Assembly (NCBI RefSeq): GCF_019740355.2
Contig: NZ_CP091819.1
Coordinates: 2,480,001 to 2,544,000, forward strand
DNA from: Paracrocinitomix mangrovi
Lineage (GTDB): Bacteria > Bacteroidota > Bacteroidia > Flavobacteriales_D > Crocinitomicaceae
Reading direction: 5' to 3'
DNA length: 64,000 bases
This document shows, piece by piece, positions 1 through 8,376 of the stretch. Position numbers and translations under genes: made by a program. Every line of letters starts with the position of its first letter. Position 1 is the stretch's first letter. The notes beneath the pieces were generated by a model that saw only the letters and a program-made list of their open reading frames with translations, did not search any database and was not told the DNA's origin.

Positions 1-546
1 ATCAACTGTGCCGGAATCATACAGCCGTTTATTAAAGTATCAGACTTGACATACGAGCAAATTGAAAGGGTAATGAACATCAATTTCTACGGAACAGTTT
101 ATATGACCAAGTCTTTTCTTCCGCATTTGTTAAAAAGACCAACGGCACATATTGTAAATATTGTCAGTATGGGCGGATTTTTACCTGTTCCAGGACAAAG
201 TATCTATGGAGCCTCCAAAGCGGCTGTAAAATTGATGACAGAAGGGATGCATTCAGAGCTAATGGATACAAATGTTAATGTCACAGCCATTTTTCCGGGA
301 GGTGTTGACACCAACATCATGGCCAATTCAGGTTTGAAAATTGACAATGATAAAAACGAAAGCAACAAAGAGCAAATGAAACCTTTACCGGCAGATGAAG
401 CAGCTCGTCAAATAGTTGCTGCAATGGAAAAAAACAAAGTAAGAGCCTACGTAGGTAAAGATTCAAAAATGATGAATTTCTTATATCGTTTCAGCCCAGG
501 AATGGCCTCTAAAATGATTTACAAAAAATTAGCCGATCGACTGTGA
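1..546 (+). CDS. Short-chain dehydrogenase/reductase (SDR), 5' end missing
   Basis: C-terminal 181 residues of an SDR-family oxidoreductase; the reading frame is open from base 1, so the gene starts outside the window and the ATG at 46 is internal. The fragment opens with NCAG, the NAG-type motif that shapes the Rossmann fold, followed by the catalytic Ser region (NIVSMGG) and the YxxxK catalytic pair in YGASK. The N-terminal TGxxxGxG cofactor motif is not in view. The family uses NAD(P)H to reduce or oxidise alcohols, ketones or acyl chains; the substrate cannot be inferred. It overlaps the next gene by 4 nt (GTGA), suggesting translational coupling. Confidence 0.9.
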   Translation: MNCAGIIQPFIKVSDLTYEQIERVMNINFYGTVYMTKSFLPHLLKRPTAHIVNIVSMGGFLPVPGQSIYGASKAAVKLMTEGMHSELMDTNVNVTAIFPGGVDTNIMANSGLKIDNDKNESNKEQMKPLPADEAARQIVAAMEKNKVRAYVGKDSKMMNFLYRFSPGMASKMIYKKLADRL

Positions 547-986
547 AATTCGACTTTGATGGCATAACAGTTATACACGGTATTTTTTATTTGGTACTGC
601 TAATCATTGTTTCGGCATTTGCAGATAAGTACCACAAACAGCTAAAAAAAATAAATCTCTTAAACAAAGCATCAGAAAGAGAAGGAGCCAAAAAAGATAA
701 GATCAATTTGGAAGTAACATCAATTAGGCAATCTATTCATAGCTTAAGAAAGACAAGTCTAAAACAATTGGGAATAGTAGCTTTTGTTTTCTTTTTGTTC
801 TGCCTCTTGAATTATAAAGGGAGTCGCAACTATCAGGACAGTCAACAAATTTTAAACTTGTTTAGCGCACCAGGAGGATTTATAGTTTCAGCACTTATTT
901 TACAAGCTGTTTACTTTCTAAAAGGCAAAGGTGGAGGTATTCCTAGCAATCACATTATGGACAGATTTCCTACAGATAGATATTAA
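543..986 (+). CDS. Small membrane protein, three predicted TM helices with a charged linker
   Basis: 147 aa, GTG start overlapping the SDR stop by 4 nt. I do not recognise it by family. Hydrophobic stretches lie at about 12-28, 76-92 and 111-127. Between the first and second is a Lys/Glu-rich, probably helical linker (about 29-75). This order, TM1 - charged coiled segment - TM2 - TM3, is reminiscent of small Oxa1-superfamily members (DUF106/EMC3/TMCO1 type), but the resemblance is topological and weak. There is no signal peptide or catalytic motif. Overlap with the SDR gene implies joint expression. Confidence 0.65.
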   Translation: MKFDFDGITVIHGIFYLVLLIIVSAFADKYHKQLKKINLLNKASEREGAKKDKINLEVTSIRQSIHSLRKTSLKQLGIVAFVFFLFCLLNYKGSRNYQDSQQILNLFSAPGGFIVSALILQAVYFLKGKGGGIPSNHIMDRFPTDRY

Positions 987-989
987 AGG

Positions 990-1430
990 TTATTTCTTTT
1001 CGTAAGAAAAAGCTTCACCTTCTTCAAGATCTATAAATACATTATAAAGCTTTTCAGGAGGCGTTGTCAATTTTCGTTTATGCAAATCCATCCACGCTCC
1101 TACAACTGCAATGTGAGCCAGCCTATCGCCATTTTGATTGTACAAATCATGATACAACACCCAACGCGATCCGTCATCTGAAATTGGGCCTCTTTTCAAA
1201 TTCACAAACACTTGATCTTCTGCTTTTATCTCTTTTAAAAAATTCACTTCTTCTTTAAAAAGAATCGGACCTATACCCATGGCTCCCATTTCTTTAATAC
1301 CAAATCCGCTTTCAGTAAGGAATCTAGTTCTTACAAAAGCTCCATAGTCATTATAAGCTGAATGTCTAACGTGTCGGTTCAAATCCAAATCTGACCATCT
1401 TACTTCTACTTCTTTTTTATATGCGCGCAT
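990..1430 (-). CDS. Acyl-CoA thioesterase, hotdog fold (4HBT, YbgC/FatA-like)
   Basis: 146 aa, the usual length of a single hotdog domain. The N-terminal segment VRWSDLDLNRHVRHSAY matches the 4HBT pattern in which an Asp/Asn of the D-x-D-x-N-x-H motif activates water to hydrolyse acyl-CoA or acyl-ACP thioesters. Cytosolic; no signal peptide. Convergent with the upstream membrane-protein gene (3-nt gap). The acyl substrate cannot be read from sequence. Confidence 0.85.
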   Translation of the reverse strand: MRAYKKEVEVRWSDLDLNRHVRHSAYNDYGAFVRTRFLTESGFGIKEMGAMGIGPILFKEEVNFLKEIKAEDQVFVNLKRGPISDDGSRWVLYHDLYNQNGDRLAHIAVVGAWMDLHKRKLTTPPEKLYNVFIDLEEGEAFSYEKK

Positions 1431-1495
1431 AATTTTAATTGTAGCTTAAAGATAGTAATTAATGCAATCTATAAGCAGATGAAATCAAATTTAAA

Positions 1496-1525
1496 TTGGA
1501 AAGTCATAAAATTTATATAATTTTA
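1496..1525 (+). promoter_or_regulatory. Candidate promoter of the peroxidase/regulator unit
   Basis: TTG at 1496-1498, then 19 nt, then TAATTTTA at 1518-1525, one mismatch from the Bacteroidota -7 consensus TAnnTTTG. The predicted start of transcription falls inside the palindrome at 1525-1540. Inferred by eye only. Confidence 0.45.
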
Positions 1526-1540
1526 TATCGTGTACGATAT
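1525..1540. promoter_or_regulatory. Palindromic operator candidate (MarR/OhrR type)
   Basis: Perfect inverted repeat: ATATCGT (1525-1531), GT, ACGATAT (1534-1540). It lies 20 nt upstream of the peroxidase start, next to the candidate -7 box, in the unit that also encodes a MarR/OhrR regulator. Size and symmetry fit a winged-helix dimer site; autorepression relieved by peroxide is inferred. Confidence 0.6.
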
Positions 1541-1560
1541 TTATTGAACCTAAAATTAAA

Positions 1561-2049
1561 ATGATGTCAGATAAATTTTATGAATTTGAAGCGCAAAACA
1601 TGCGCAATGAAACAGTTAAAATGAGTGATTATCAGGGCAAAACAGTCCTGGTAGTAAACACTGCCACTAAATGTGGATTAGCACCACAATTTGATGGCTT
1701 AGAAGATTTGTATCAAAAATATAAAGACAAGGATTTTGTGATTCTTGGTTTTCCCAGCAACCAATTTGCCAATCAAGAACCGGGAAATAATGATCAGATA
1801 GAGCAATCTTGCAGAATAAATTTCGGAGTTACATTTCCAATATTTCAAAAAATCAAGGTGAATGGAGACCAAACACATCCCATATTCAAATACTTAAAAT
1901 CAGAACTTAAAGATTTTTGGGGGCCTAGAATAAAATGGAATTTTACCAAGTTTTTAATTGGACCTGATGGCAAGCCGGTTAAGCGTTTTTCTCCACGTAC
2001 CTCACCTGCCAAAATAGACCAATATTTACAACAGAAAAACATGATTTAA
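1561..2049 (+). CDS. Glutathione peroxidase family protein (thiol peroxidase, Cys type)
   Basis: 162 aa thioredoxin-fold peroxidase that reduces hydrogen or organic hydroperoxides, in bacteria usually with thioredoxin as electron donor. The catalytic set is intact: Cys38 (ATKCG) in place of selenocysteine, Gln68 (FPSNQF) and Trp126-Asn127 (WNFTKF). Cys84, before the GVTFP motif, is placed like the resolving Cys of thioredoxin-dependent members. The second Met (codon 2) is an alternative start. The stop codon abuts the ATG of the OhrR-like regulator, so the two form a peroxide-response operon behind the operator at 1525-1540. Confidence 0.93.
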   Translation: MMSDKFYEFEAQNMRNETVKMSDYQGKTVLVVNTATKCGLAPQFDGLEDLYQKYKDKDFVILGFPSNQFANQEPGNNDQIEQSCRINFGVTFPIFQKIKVNGDQTHPIFKYLKSELKDFWGPRIKWNFTKFLIGPDGKPVKRFSPRTSPAKIDQYLQQKNMI

Positions 2050-2517
2050 ATGAAAAATCAAGAAGGAATTCTATGGCTTGAGAACCAAATTTGTTTTCCA
2101 ATTTACGCCACTTCAAGACTAATTACAAAGTTATATACTCCTATGCTAAATGAGTTGGATATTACCTATCCGCAATATTTAGTATTGTTGGTTTTGTGGA
2201 AAGAAGACAAACAAAAAGTCACCTCTATCAGTCATCAAATTAAACTTGAAACCAATACACTTACTCCATTATTACAAAGGATGGAAGCAAAAGGAATTAT
2301 AAGTCGTAAAAAGAGCAAAACAGACGAGCGAAGTATTGTTGTATCATTGACCCAAAAGGGAAAGAAAATGGAACAAAAGGCAGCTTGTATTCCTGCAAGT
2401 ATAATAGAAGAATTATCCAGCGAAACAATCAACTCAATAGAGATAAAAGACCTTTATCATACTCTTTATAAGATTATTGACACTATTGAAGGTCATTTAT
2501 CAGATAAGGCATCATAA
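2050..2517 (+). CDS. MarR family transcriptional regulator, OhrR-like organic-peroxide sensor
   Basis: 155 aa winged-helix repressor. The N-terminus LENQICFPIYATSRLI is the OhrR signature, with the peroxide-reactive Cys at position 15; the following region LDITYPQYLVLLVLW and the wing with DERS are also typical. OhrR proteins repress a hydroperoxide reductase gene until the Cys is oxidised. Here the partner is a glutathione-peroxidase-type enzyme rather than Ohr. No further conserved Cys was noted near the C-terminus other than Cys133, so a one-Cys or two-Cys mode is open. Ends just before a hairpin terminator. Confidence 0.9.
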   Translation: MKNQEGILWLENQICFPIYATSRLITKLYTPMLNELDITYPQYLVLLVLWKEDKQKVTSISHQIKLETNTLTPLLQRMEAKGIISRKKSKTDERSIVVSLTQKGKKMEQKAACIPASIIEELSSETINSIEIKDLYHTLYKIIDTIEGHLSDKAS

Positions 2518-2518
2518 A

Positions 2519-2547
2519 AAAAGCCATCCAATAATAAGATGGCTTTA
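2519..2547. terminator. Bidirectional terminator between ohrR-like gene and ssb
   Basis: Stem AAAGCCATC (2520-2528) / GATGGCTTT (2538-2546) with a 9-nt loop, an A-run on the left and T-rich flank on the right; sits between two convergent genes. Confidence 0.7.
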
Positions 2548-2568
2548 TACTTAAATTAAACAATTGTA

Positions 2569-3021
2569 TTAAAATAGATCATGCTCTAGTTCTTCAAGCA
2601 ATCTTCTTGTTGCATCAGAACTGTAGTTGTTTTCGTTTGAATCGTCATCCTCATCAAAATCATAATCAACTTCTCCACCCTTAGCTGGTCTAAGGATATT
2701 GGTTTTAGAAACATTTAATCTGATTTCTGCTTTCACTGATTGATCATCTTGAAGATATCCTTTAGCAAAAGGAGTTCCAACGATTTCAACTAGCGTACCT
2801 TTTTTAAGGAAATCAAGAATTCGCATATTAGCACCTTCCCTCTTCCAAATGGTACAATTCACCCAGGTGGTCTTTGTTCGCTGCTCACCCGTTCGCTTGT
2901 CGCGCCAGTTCTTATTATGAGCTACCGGAAAGTTTAAAGCGATAACGCCTTTGTCCATGGTTTTTACAACTGCGTCTTTTCCGATATTACCAATAAGCCT
3001 GGTTTCAAAAATGGTTGCCAT
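2569..3021 (-). CDS. ssb: Single-stranded DNA-binding protein
   Basis: 150 aa OB-fold protein. The N-terminal domain (about 1-110) carries the SSB landmarks: RLIGNIGKD, VAHNKNW, the KTTWVNCTIW strand and a KGTLVEIVGTPF strand. It is followed by an acidic linker (DYDFDEDDD) and a C-terminal acidic/hydrophobic tail ending in DLF, which in SSBs recruits repair and replication partners. The tail ends HDLF rather than the classic DDLPF. It may be one of several SSB paralogues in the genome. Confidence 0.92.
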   Translation of the reverse strand: MATIFETRLIGNIGKDAVVKTMDKGVIALNFPVAHNKNWRDKRTGEQRTKTTWVNCTIWKREGANMRILDFLKKGTLVEIVGTPFAKGYLQDDQSVKAEIRLNVSKTNILRPAKGGEVDYDFDEDDDSNENNYSSDATRRLLEELEHDLF

Positions 3022-3123
3022 AAGTAAGTATATTAGTTTGTAATGTTTTTCAATGTTAATAGCAATTTAAGTCATTTTTTCCAGTTATCAAATTAAAAGT
3101 GAGTGATTTATCTACGTTTTTTG

Positions 3124-4041
3124 CTAAACGTAGGTAATAAAGGCATCTTTGAACCCTTTATCCTGCACATCCTTCCTAACCGGTTTTGCATCTTTCTTGC
3201 TATTGTATTTTCCTACGTAATAGCGATACTTGTAGTTACTACTCGTCTCTATCATGACACGTTCTACCTCATAATCAATACACTTAAAACGAGCATCATC
3301 AGGTTCAATTGGCGATTTAGATGACATTATTTGTACCCTATAAAAAGCCTCATTCTTGCCCTCTTCCTTCACTACATTTTCCTGTAATTCTTTAACACTA
3401 AAATCAATTTTTGGATGCTGTGTTTTAACAAAAGATCTAGTAGCTCTAAAAATGGCAGATGCAATTATATCTTGTCCATAATCAGTAGCTAAATAGGCAG
3501 ATTCAGTAGAATTAGTAATAAATCCACACTCTACAACAACTGTTGGAATCTTGGTAAACTTTAATACTTGCAACGAATGTCCCAAATCATCAGAAGTTTT
3601 AACTCCCCTACTGTGTCTTCCTGCTCTACTTTTAAATTGATCTTCTATCAACTGAGCCCATTTGTAAGATGTTTTAGCAGCATAGTTATGAATGATGGTT
3701 TCTGTGCCACTGATTTGATCTTTAGTACTTCCATTGATATGAATACTTAACATATAATCATACCCATTGTTAGCCATCTCAACTCTTTCATCCAAGGTAG
3801 GATAAGAATCATCTGTTCTTGTATAACCTACTTTAACATTGCCAATATTGTGGGTTAAATAAAACCCAACTTTCTCCGCAATTTTTAGTGTCAATACCTT
3901 TTCTTGCAATCCGTTTTTTACATGCGGTAAATGACCGGGATCTTTTCCGCCATGACCGGGATCAATCAAAATTGAAACTTGATCATCATTGGCCCTTACT
4001 AACAAAGCCGTAAAACACAATATGGTAAATATGTACTTCAT
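3124..4041 (-). CDS. N-acetylmuramoyl-L-alanine amidase with C-terminal SPOR-like domain
   Basis: 305 aa, secreted: signal peptide at 1-17. Amidase_3 domain about 22-210 with the full zinc/catalytic set: His30 in DPGHGG, Glu47, His101 in SIHING and Glu171 in VVECGF. It cleaves the lactyl-amide bond between MurNAc and the peptide stem. The C-terminal ~70 residues (YRVQIMSS ... YRYYVGKY) look like a SPOR domain, which binds denuded glycan strands, so a role in daughter-cell separation is likely. Stands alone on the minus strand. Confidence 0.93.
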   Translation of the reverse strand: MKYIFTILCFTALLVRANDDQVSILIDPGHGGKDPGHLPHVKNGLQEKVLTLKIAEKVGFYLTHNIGNVKVGYTRTDDSYPTLDERVEMANNGYDYMLSIHINGSTKDQISGTETIIHNYAAKTSYKWAQLIEDQFKSRAGRHSRGVKTSDDLGHSLQVLKFTKIPTVVVECGFITNSTESAYLATDYGQDIIASAIFRATRSFVKTQHPKIDFSVKELQENVVKEEGKNEAFYRVQIMSSKSPIEPDDARFKCIDYEVERVMIETSSNYKYRYYVGKYNSKKDAKPVRKDVQDKGFKDAFITYV

Positions 4042-4164
4042 ACTGCTAAAATATTGGACTAAAAGGGGATTTTCCAGAGGGTGACCTACAATTTATTCCA
4101 ACGTCTGTTGTTGAAAATTGAGTCAACTACCTCTTTAAATAAATAATAAGACAATAAAGGAAAG

Positions 4165-5712
4165 TTACACCTTAGCTTCTTCTCTATACACAGCTAAACC
4201 ATAAAACAATCCAAAAATGGTAACGCCTGCTTGCGTCTCCAACATATCTTGAAAAAGCATTGAAATAGTGAGCGTCAACATTACAATCCAAAAGAAATAA
4301 TCCTTGTTTTTTGCTTTTAACATAGGATAGAAAAGCATTCCAACAATCATCAACAAGCCAAATATTCCATGTGATATCCATAAGGTTAAATATTGATTGT
4401 GAGAGCGGTGACGATTTTCTTCAGCCAGCATTGATTCTGAACTGATATATTCTTGCTCAAAAGCTTCAGGTACATCTCCCATTCCAACACCAATAATAGG
4501 TTGATCCCTAACTATTCTCCAGGCAATTCTCAAGTGTTCTAAACGTTGTAAGAGCGAATGTCCATTTGGATCTCCTTGATATTGATAAACTTCAAATTGA
4601 TAAATAAACTCATGTAGTTTCTTTTTCAAACTATTTGTCTGTGCAATAGATGTTTTTCCGTTCTCAATTTCATGTATTTCTTCTTCAGTCAACGTCCAAA
4701 CACCAACTGAATCTTTTCTGAGATTCTTTGAAGTCATGTATCTCAAAATAGTACCAAACATTGGTTGTCCTTTGGCATCCTTTCCCATGTAAGGAATTGA
4801 AGATCTTTTGTTCCATTCACTTTCCAATTCTTCTTGCTGAACATAAATCCAAACATGATTCCCATTTTCTCTTTCCTGAACTGATAAGTCATGATGATAT
4901 AATCTACCATTTACGGTATGGCCGTCTAAATCTTGATATGTCAATTGTGGAGCTGAAGTGTATGAACCTACTGCATTTGATAAGATCCAAACAAAACCTG
5001 CTAAAGAAGAAACGATTAGCCCATTTAAGGACCATTTTAATCCCTTGTGCTTTAATTTACTGATGAAGTACAATGCGCTAAACAATCCTAAAACAGCCAT
5101 TAAAATATAAGCTGTTAAGGTTTGTGAGCGGATATTGTAAAAAATCAACCATGCTAAAATGATCGTCCACAACCACCACAATTTTGACCTTTTAACAATT
5201 AAATAAATCGCAATAAAAACCCCTAATGCTGTTAAAATACCAAAGCGAACATGAGATATAAAAAAAGACATTTCACGGACGTCCACTCCTTCAATTACAA
5301 AATGATACCTGTAAAAGTTGATAGCCGAAGTCAAGGTTAGTATTCCAAGAAACAGATAAAGTAAAAAGTATAAGACTTTCTTCTCTATTGGTTTGGATAA
5401 TCCCAATGCAAACGGAATGGCAAAAAACGGCATTTTACGCGCCAAATCTTTTAAACCATACTGCACATCATCTGACCATAAAAGTGAAAGTAATCCCCAC
5501 AGCAATATTCCCAAAAGCATCCAAACTGTAGGGGTAGTTTTAAATCGTTTCCAGTAATCTTTAAAGTCTGCCTCAATCAACCAATTGGCAACAATCCAAA
5601 TAGCTCCAATACTCATCAATGTATTGTGCAGGCAAACCCCTAACGTCAAGATGACGAGCGCTGTAATTTTGAGGTAATAGTGGGCAGGTAAATTAAGCCA
5701 CTTATCAAACAT
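4165..5712 (-). CDS. O-antigen ligase-like polytopic membrane protein (Wzy_C / WaaL type)
   Basis: 515 aa with roughly ten hydrophobic helices. Near the C-terminus is HRSHNQYLTLWISHGIFGLL, the hallmark His-containing loop/helix of the PF04932 O-antigen ligase family, which transfers undecaprenyl-linked polysaccharide onto lipid A core or polymerises it. Between the mid and C-terminal helices is a long soluble segment (about 245-415), probably periplasmic. It follows the S41 protease gene by 4 nt. No glycan cluster surrounds it, so its exact role (ligase, polymerase or protein glycosylation) is open. Confidence 0.8.
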   Translation of the reverse strand: MFDKWLNLPAHYYLKITALVILTLGVCLHNTLMSIGAIWIVANWLIEADFKDYWKRFKTTPTVWMLLGILLWGLLSLLWSDDVQYGLKDLARKMPFFAIPFALGLSKPIEKKVLYFLLYLFLGILTLTSAINFYRYHFVIEGVDVREMSFFISHVRFGILTALGVFIAIYLIVKRSKLWWLWTIILAWLIFYNIRSQTLTAYILMAVLGLFSALYFISKLKHKGLKWSLNGLIVSSLAGFVWILSNAVGSYTSAPQLTYQDLDGHTVNGRLYHHDLSVQERENGNHVWIYVQQEELESEWNKRSSIPYMGKDAKGQPMFGTILRYMTSKNLRKDSVGVWTLTEEEIHEIENGKTSIAQTNSLKKKLHEFIYQFEVYQYQGDPNGHSLLQRLEHLRIAWRIVRDQPIIGVGMGDVPEAFEQEYISSESMLAEENRHRSHNQYLTLWISHGIFGLLMIVGMLFYPMLKAKNKDYFFWIVMLTLTISMLFQDMLETQAGVTIFGLFYGLAVYREEAKV

Positions 5713-5716
5713 TTAG

Positions 5717-7369
5717 TTATTCTTGGATGTTGAGTATGGACTTATAACGTGAAGGATCGTTTAATATTTTAACGGCTTCTAATATGAAAGGATCCTCTCC
5801 CATATTTTGTTCTATTCTACCCTTTTGAAAATAGTATCTTCCAATAATCTCATCCTCTAAAATCTCAGTGATTTCAGACTTGAATTTTTGTAAATCTCTT
5901 TCTTTTGACGGCTTGAATTTCTCCATTAATGCATTGAATTCAGCCTCAGCATCTGTCAGATAATTTTCATCCTTAGCTGTTTCTTCTAATCTCTTCATCA
6001 AATCTCCTGAAGCTGTAGAATATTCAAATTCACGTTCCATTACATAAGTAACAAAAGCCTTGTACGTGTCATCAGATAAATTGTATTCTCCTGGCTTGGC
6101 AATTGATTCATTTTCTGCTCTGAACTTTGTAGCAAAATCAAATATGATGTTATTAATTACTAAGGTTTGCAACAATCTGCTGTATTCTCTATCCGGAACT
6201 TTTACATCTGGTTCAATTCCTCTTCCGTCCAATACTTCCCTTCCATTTCTGGTTTTAAACTTGTGTAATAATGAATCAGATACGGCACTGGCATCATCCC
6301 CTTCTTTACGGTTGGTGTAATCCAATTTTTGAATACATCTACCACTTGGAGTATAATACTTGGCGATAGTAACTTTGATTTTGGCATTGTATTTAAGATC
6401 CAAAGGTCTTTGTACCAATCCTTTTCCGTATGATGTTTGACCAACAACTACAGCACGGTCAAAATCTTGCAAAGCACCGGACACAATTTCAGATGCAGAA
6501 GCTGAATTTCCATCCACCAAAACCACAACCGGTATATTCAAATCCTCAGGTTTAAGAGGAGCAGCATAAGAAACATCATTTCTGTTATCTCTTCCTTTCA
6601 TCCAAACAATAACTTCTCCTTTGTTTACAAACATGTTAACAATCTTCACTGCCTCAATTAATAAACCACCCGGATTACCTCTTAAATCAAGGATTAGCTT
6701 TTGCATGTTTTTGTCTTTTTTCAAACTTCCAAAAGCAGCTTTTACATCTTCTCCGGCAGTTTTAGTAAAAGAGGTAAGTTTGATATATCCCACATCTTCA
6801 TTGACCATTCCATAATAAGGAACCGGACTCAACTTAACTTCTTCTCTGGTAAGTGTTTTAGTGATTGTTTCACCATTTCTATTGACTTTAATTTTTACTT
6901 CACTTCCGGGCTTACCTTTCAACTTTTCTGAAACTTCTGAAGAGCTAAGACCTTCTACATTTTTATCATCAATTTCAATGAATTCATCACCGGCATATAA
7001 ACCAGCTTTCTGAGCAGGATAACCTTCGTGAGGATCTGTAATTACTACCTTATCATCTTGTTGTTGAATCAATGCTCCAATTCCCCCATATTGACCAGTG
7101 GTCATTAATTTGTAATCTTCAATTTTTGATTCAGGAATGTAATTGGTATAGGGGTCCAATTCAGCTAACATTGCATCAATTGCCGTCTTCATTAAGTGAC
7201 CCGGATTGGTAACGTCAACATATTCCATGTCAACAGTTTTGTATACCAATTCAAACAGCTCAAGATTCTTATAAATCTCAAAATCTGTTGGGTTCTCCTT
7301 TTGCGACCAGCCTTGAAGCTGAATTAACATTAAAGGAAGAAGTAACCATTTACTCATTGTAATCTTCAT
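5717..7369 (-). CDS. S41 family C-terminal processing peptidase (Ctp/Prc-like)
   Basis: 550 aa, exported: signal peptide about 1-22 ending GWSQ. A PDZ domain (about 92-170, YGGIGALI ... GDEFIEID) selects C-terminal substrate tails. The S41 protease core follows, with catalytic Ser291 in GNSASASE and Lys316 in SYGKG. A C-terminal helical region (about 400-550) completes the usual Bacteroidota layout. It acts in the periplasm. Its start overlaps the end of rnpA by 4 nt, and the O-antigen-ligase-like gene begins 4 nt after its stop, so all three are probably one operon. Confidence 0.95.
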   Translation of the reverse strand: MKITMSKWLLLPLMLIQLQGWSQKENPTDFEIYKNLELFELVYKTVDMEYVDVTNPGHLMKTAIDAMLAELDPYTNYIPESKIEDYKLMTTGQYGGIGALIQQQDDKVVITDPHEGYPAQKAGLYAGDEFIEIDDKNVEGLSSSEVSEKLKGKPGSEVKIKVNRNGETITKTLTREEVKLSPVPYYGMVNEDVGYIKLTSFTKTAGEDVKAAFGSLKKDKNMQKLILDLRGNPGGLLIEAVKIVNMFVNKGEVIVWMKGRDNRNDVSYAAPLKPEDLNIPVVVLVDGNSASASEIVSGALQDFDRAVVVGQTSYGKGLVQRPLDLKYNAKIKVTIAKYYTPSGRCIQKLDYTNRKEGDDASAVSDSLLHKFKTRNGREVLDGRGIEPDVKVPDREYSRLLQTLVINNIIFDFATKFRAENESIAKPGEYNLSDDTYKAFVTYVMEREFEYSTASGDLMKRLEETAKDENYLTDAEAEFNALMEKFKPSKERDLQKFKSEITEILEDEIIGRYYFQKGRIEQNMGEDPFILEAVKILNDPSRYKSILNIQE

Positions 7370-7740
7370 AAATTCGATTGTAATTTCTTCAACAAATCAA
7401 CTAATTTCTTTTCTAACCATTGATAGTTCTGATCCTGTTCTCCGGTATAAACTAAAAATAGTGCTAAACCTTTTTCTTTGCCTTCAAATTTTGATAAAAG
7501 GTCGGATTTATTGAGACGATAAGCTTCTCTAATCTGTCTTTTAATCCTGTTTCTCTTCACTGCTTTCTTTACTTTCCTTTTAGGAACGGCGATAGCAATT
7601 TTCACATTGGCACCGTCTTCAAAATCAGCAAGGAGATATTTTAAACGAAATGGAAAATGATTTATTTGCTTTCCATTGTCGTAGACATCCTCAATAATTT
7701 TGCGGCTTTTGAGTCGTTCGGATAAAGGGAAAGTAGACAT
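7366..7740 (-). CDS. rnpA: Ribonuclease P protein component
   Basis: 124 aa basic protein that binds the RNase P RNA and helps cut tRNA 5' leaders. The RNR box KRNRIKRQIREAYR is intact at about 62-75, preceded by the conserved ERLKS N-terminus and the VPKRKVKKAV strand. The gene is not next to rpmH; it sits between DUF3109 (1-nt overlap at 7740) and the S41 protease (4-nt overlap). Confidence 0.96.
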   Translation of the reverse strand: MSTFPLSERLKSRKIIEDVYDNGKQINHFPFRLKYLLADFEDGANVKIAIAVPKRKVKKAVKRNRIKRQIREAYRLNKSDLLSKFEGKEKGLALFLVYTGEQDQNYQWLEKKLVDLLKKLQSNL

Positions 7741-8327
7741 TAATCATTCAATTTTGTTTGCTTTAACTCCTTATCCACCTGCTCTAATTCATTATAAAAA
7801 TCTTCACCAAAAGCCCTGATGATAGGTTCCTTTAAAAATTTGTAAACCGAAACTTTTAACTCTTTGCCCAATTTACAAGCATCACTGCATATCGGCCATC
7901 TATCATAATTCAAACTACTAAAAGATCTATACTCCTTTACGCGAATTGGATATAGATGACAAGAAATAGGTTTGTTAAAATGGATGGCTCCATCTCTGTA
8001 AGCCTGCTCAATTCCACACTTATAAATTCCATCTTCACCTTTGGTAACAAATGAACATTCTTTTCCGCCATTTAACATGGTAACAGGATCATTATCTCTA
8101 TCCATATAAAAGACCCCATTTTTTTCAATCTCTGCCAATCCTTTTTCATTCAGATAAGGCTTAATCAAATCAATATGATCTTCCAATAAATTGACTTCAT
8201 CCATGGTCAATGGCGCACCATCATCCCCATCTACACAACAAGCTCCTTTACATGCACTCAAATTGCATACAAACTCTTCTTCAAAAAGTTCGGTAGAAAC
8301 CAGTTTATCACCTATCTCTATTATCAT
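7740..8327 (-). CDS. DUF3109 family Cys-rich protein
   Basis: 195 aa, cytosolic. The N-terminal cysteine cluster (Cys21, Cys26, Cys30, Cys31 in CNLSACKGACC) together with later cysteines (GGKECSF, YKCGIEQ, SCHLYP, PICSDAC) is typical of DUF3109 and the related YkgJ-type zinc/iron-sulfur cluster proteins. The cysteines probably bind metal; the reaction is unknown. The stop codon shares one base with the rnpA start, so the two are co-translated; this pairing hints at a link with RNA processing, but that is inference only. Confidence 0.88.
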   Translation of the reverse strand: MIIEIGDKLVSTELFEEEFVCNLSACKGACCVDGDDGAPLTMDEVNLLEDHIDLIKPYLNEKGLAEIEKNGVFYMDRDNDPVTMLNGGKECSFVTKGEDGIYKCGIEQAYRDGAIHFNKPISCHLYPIRVKEYRSFSSLNYDRWPICSDACKLGKELKVSVYKFLKEPIIRAFGEDFYNELEQVDKELKQTKLND

Positions 8328-8376
8328 AATGCAAATGTAATGTTTGTTAAGAGCAAAAAATTGAAGGGGGCATTAT

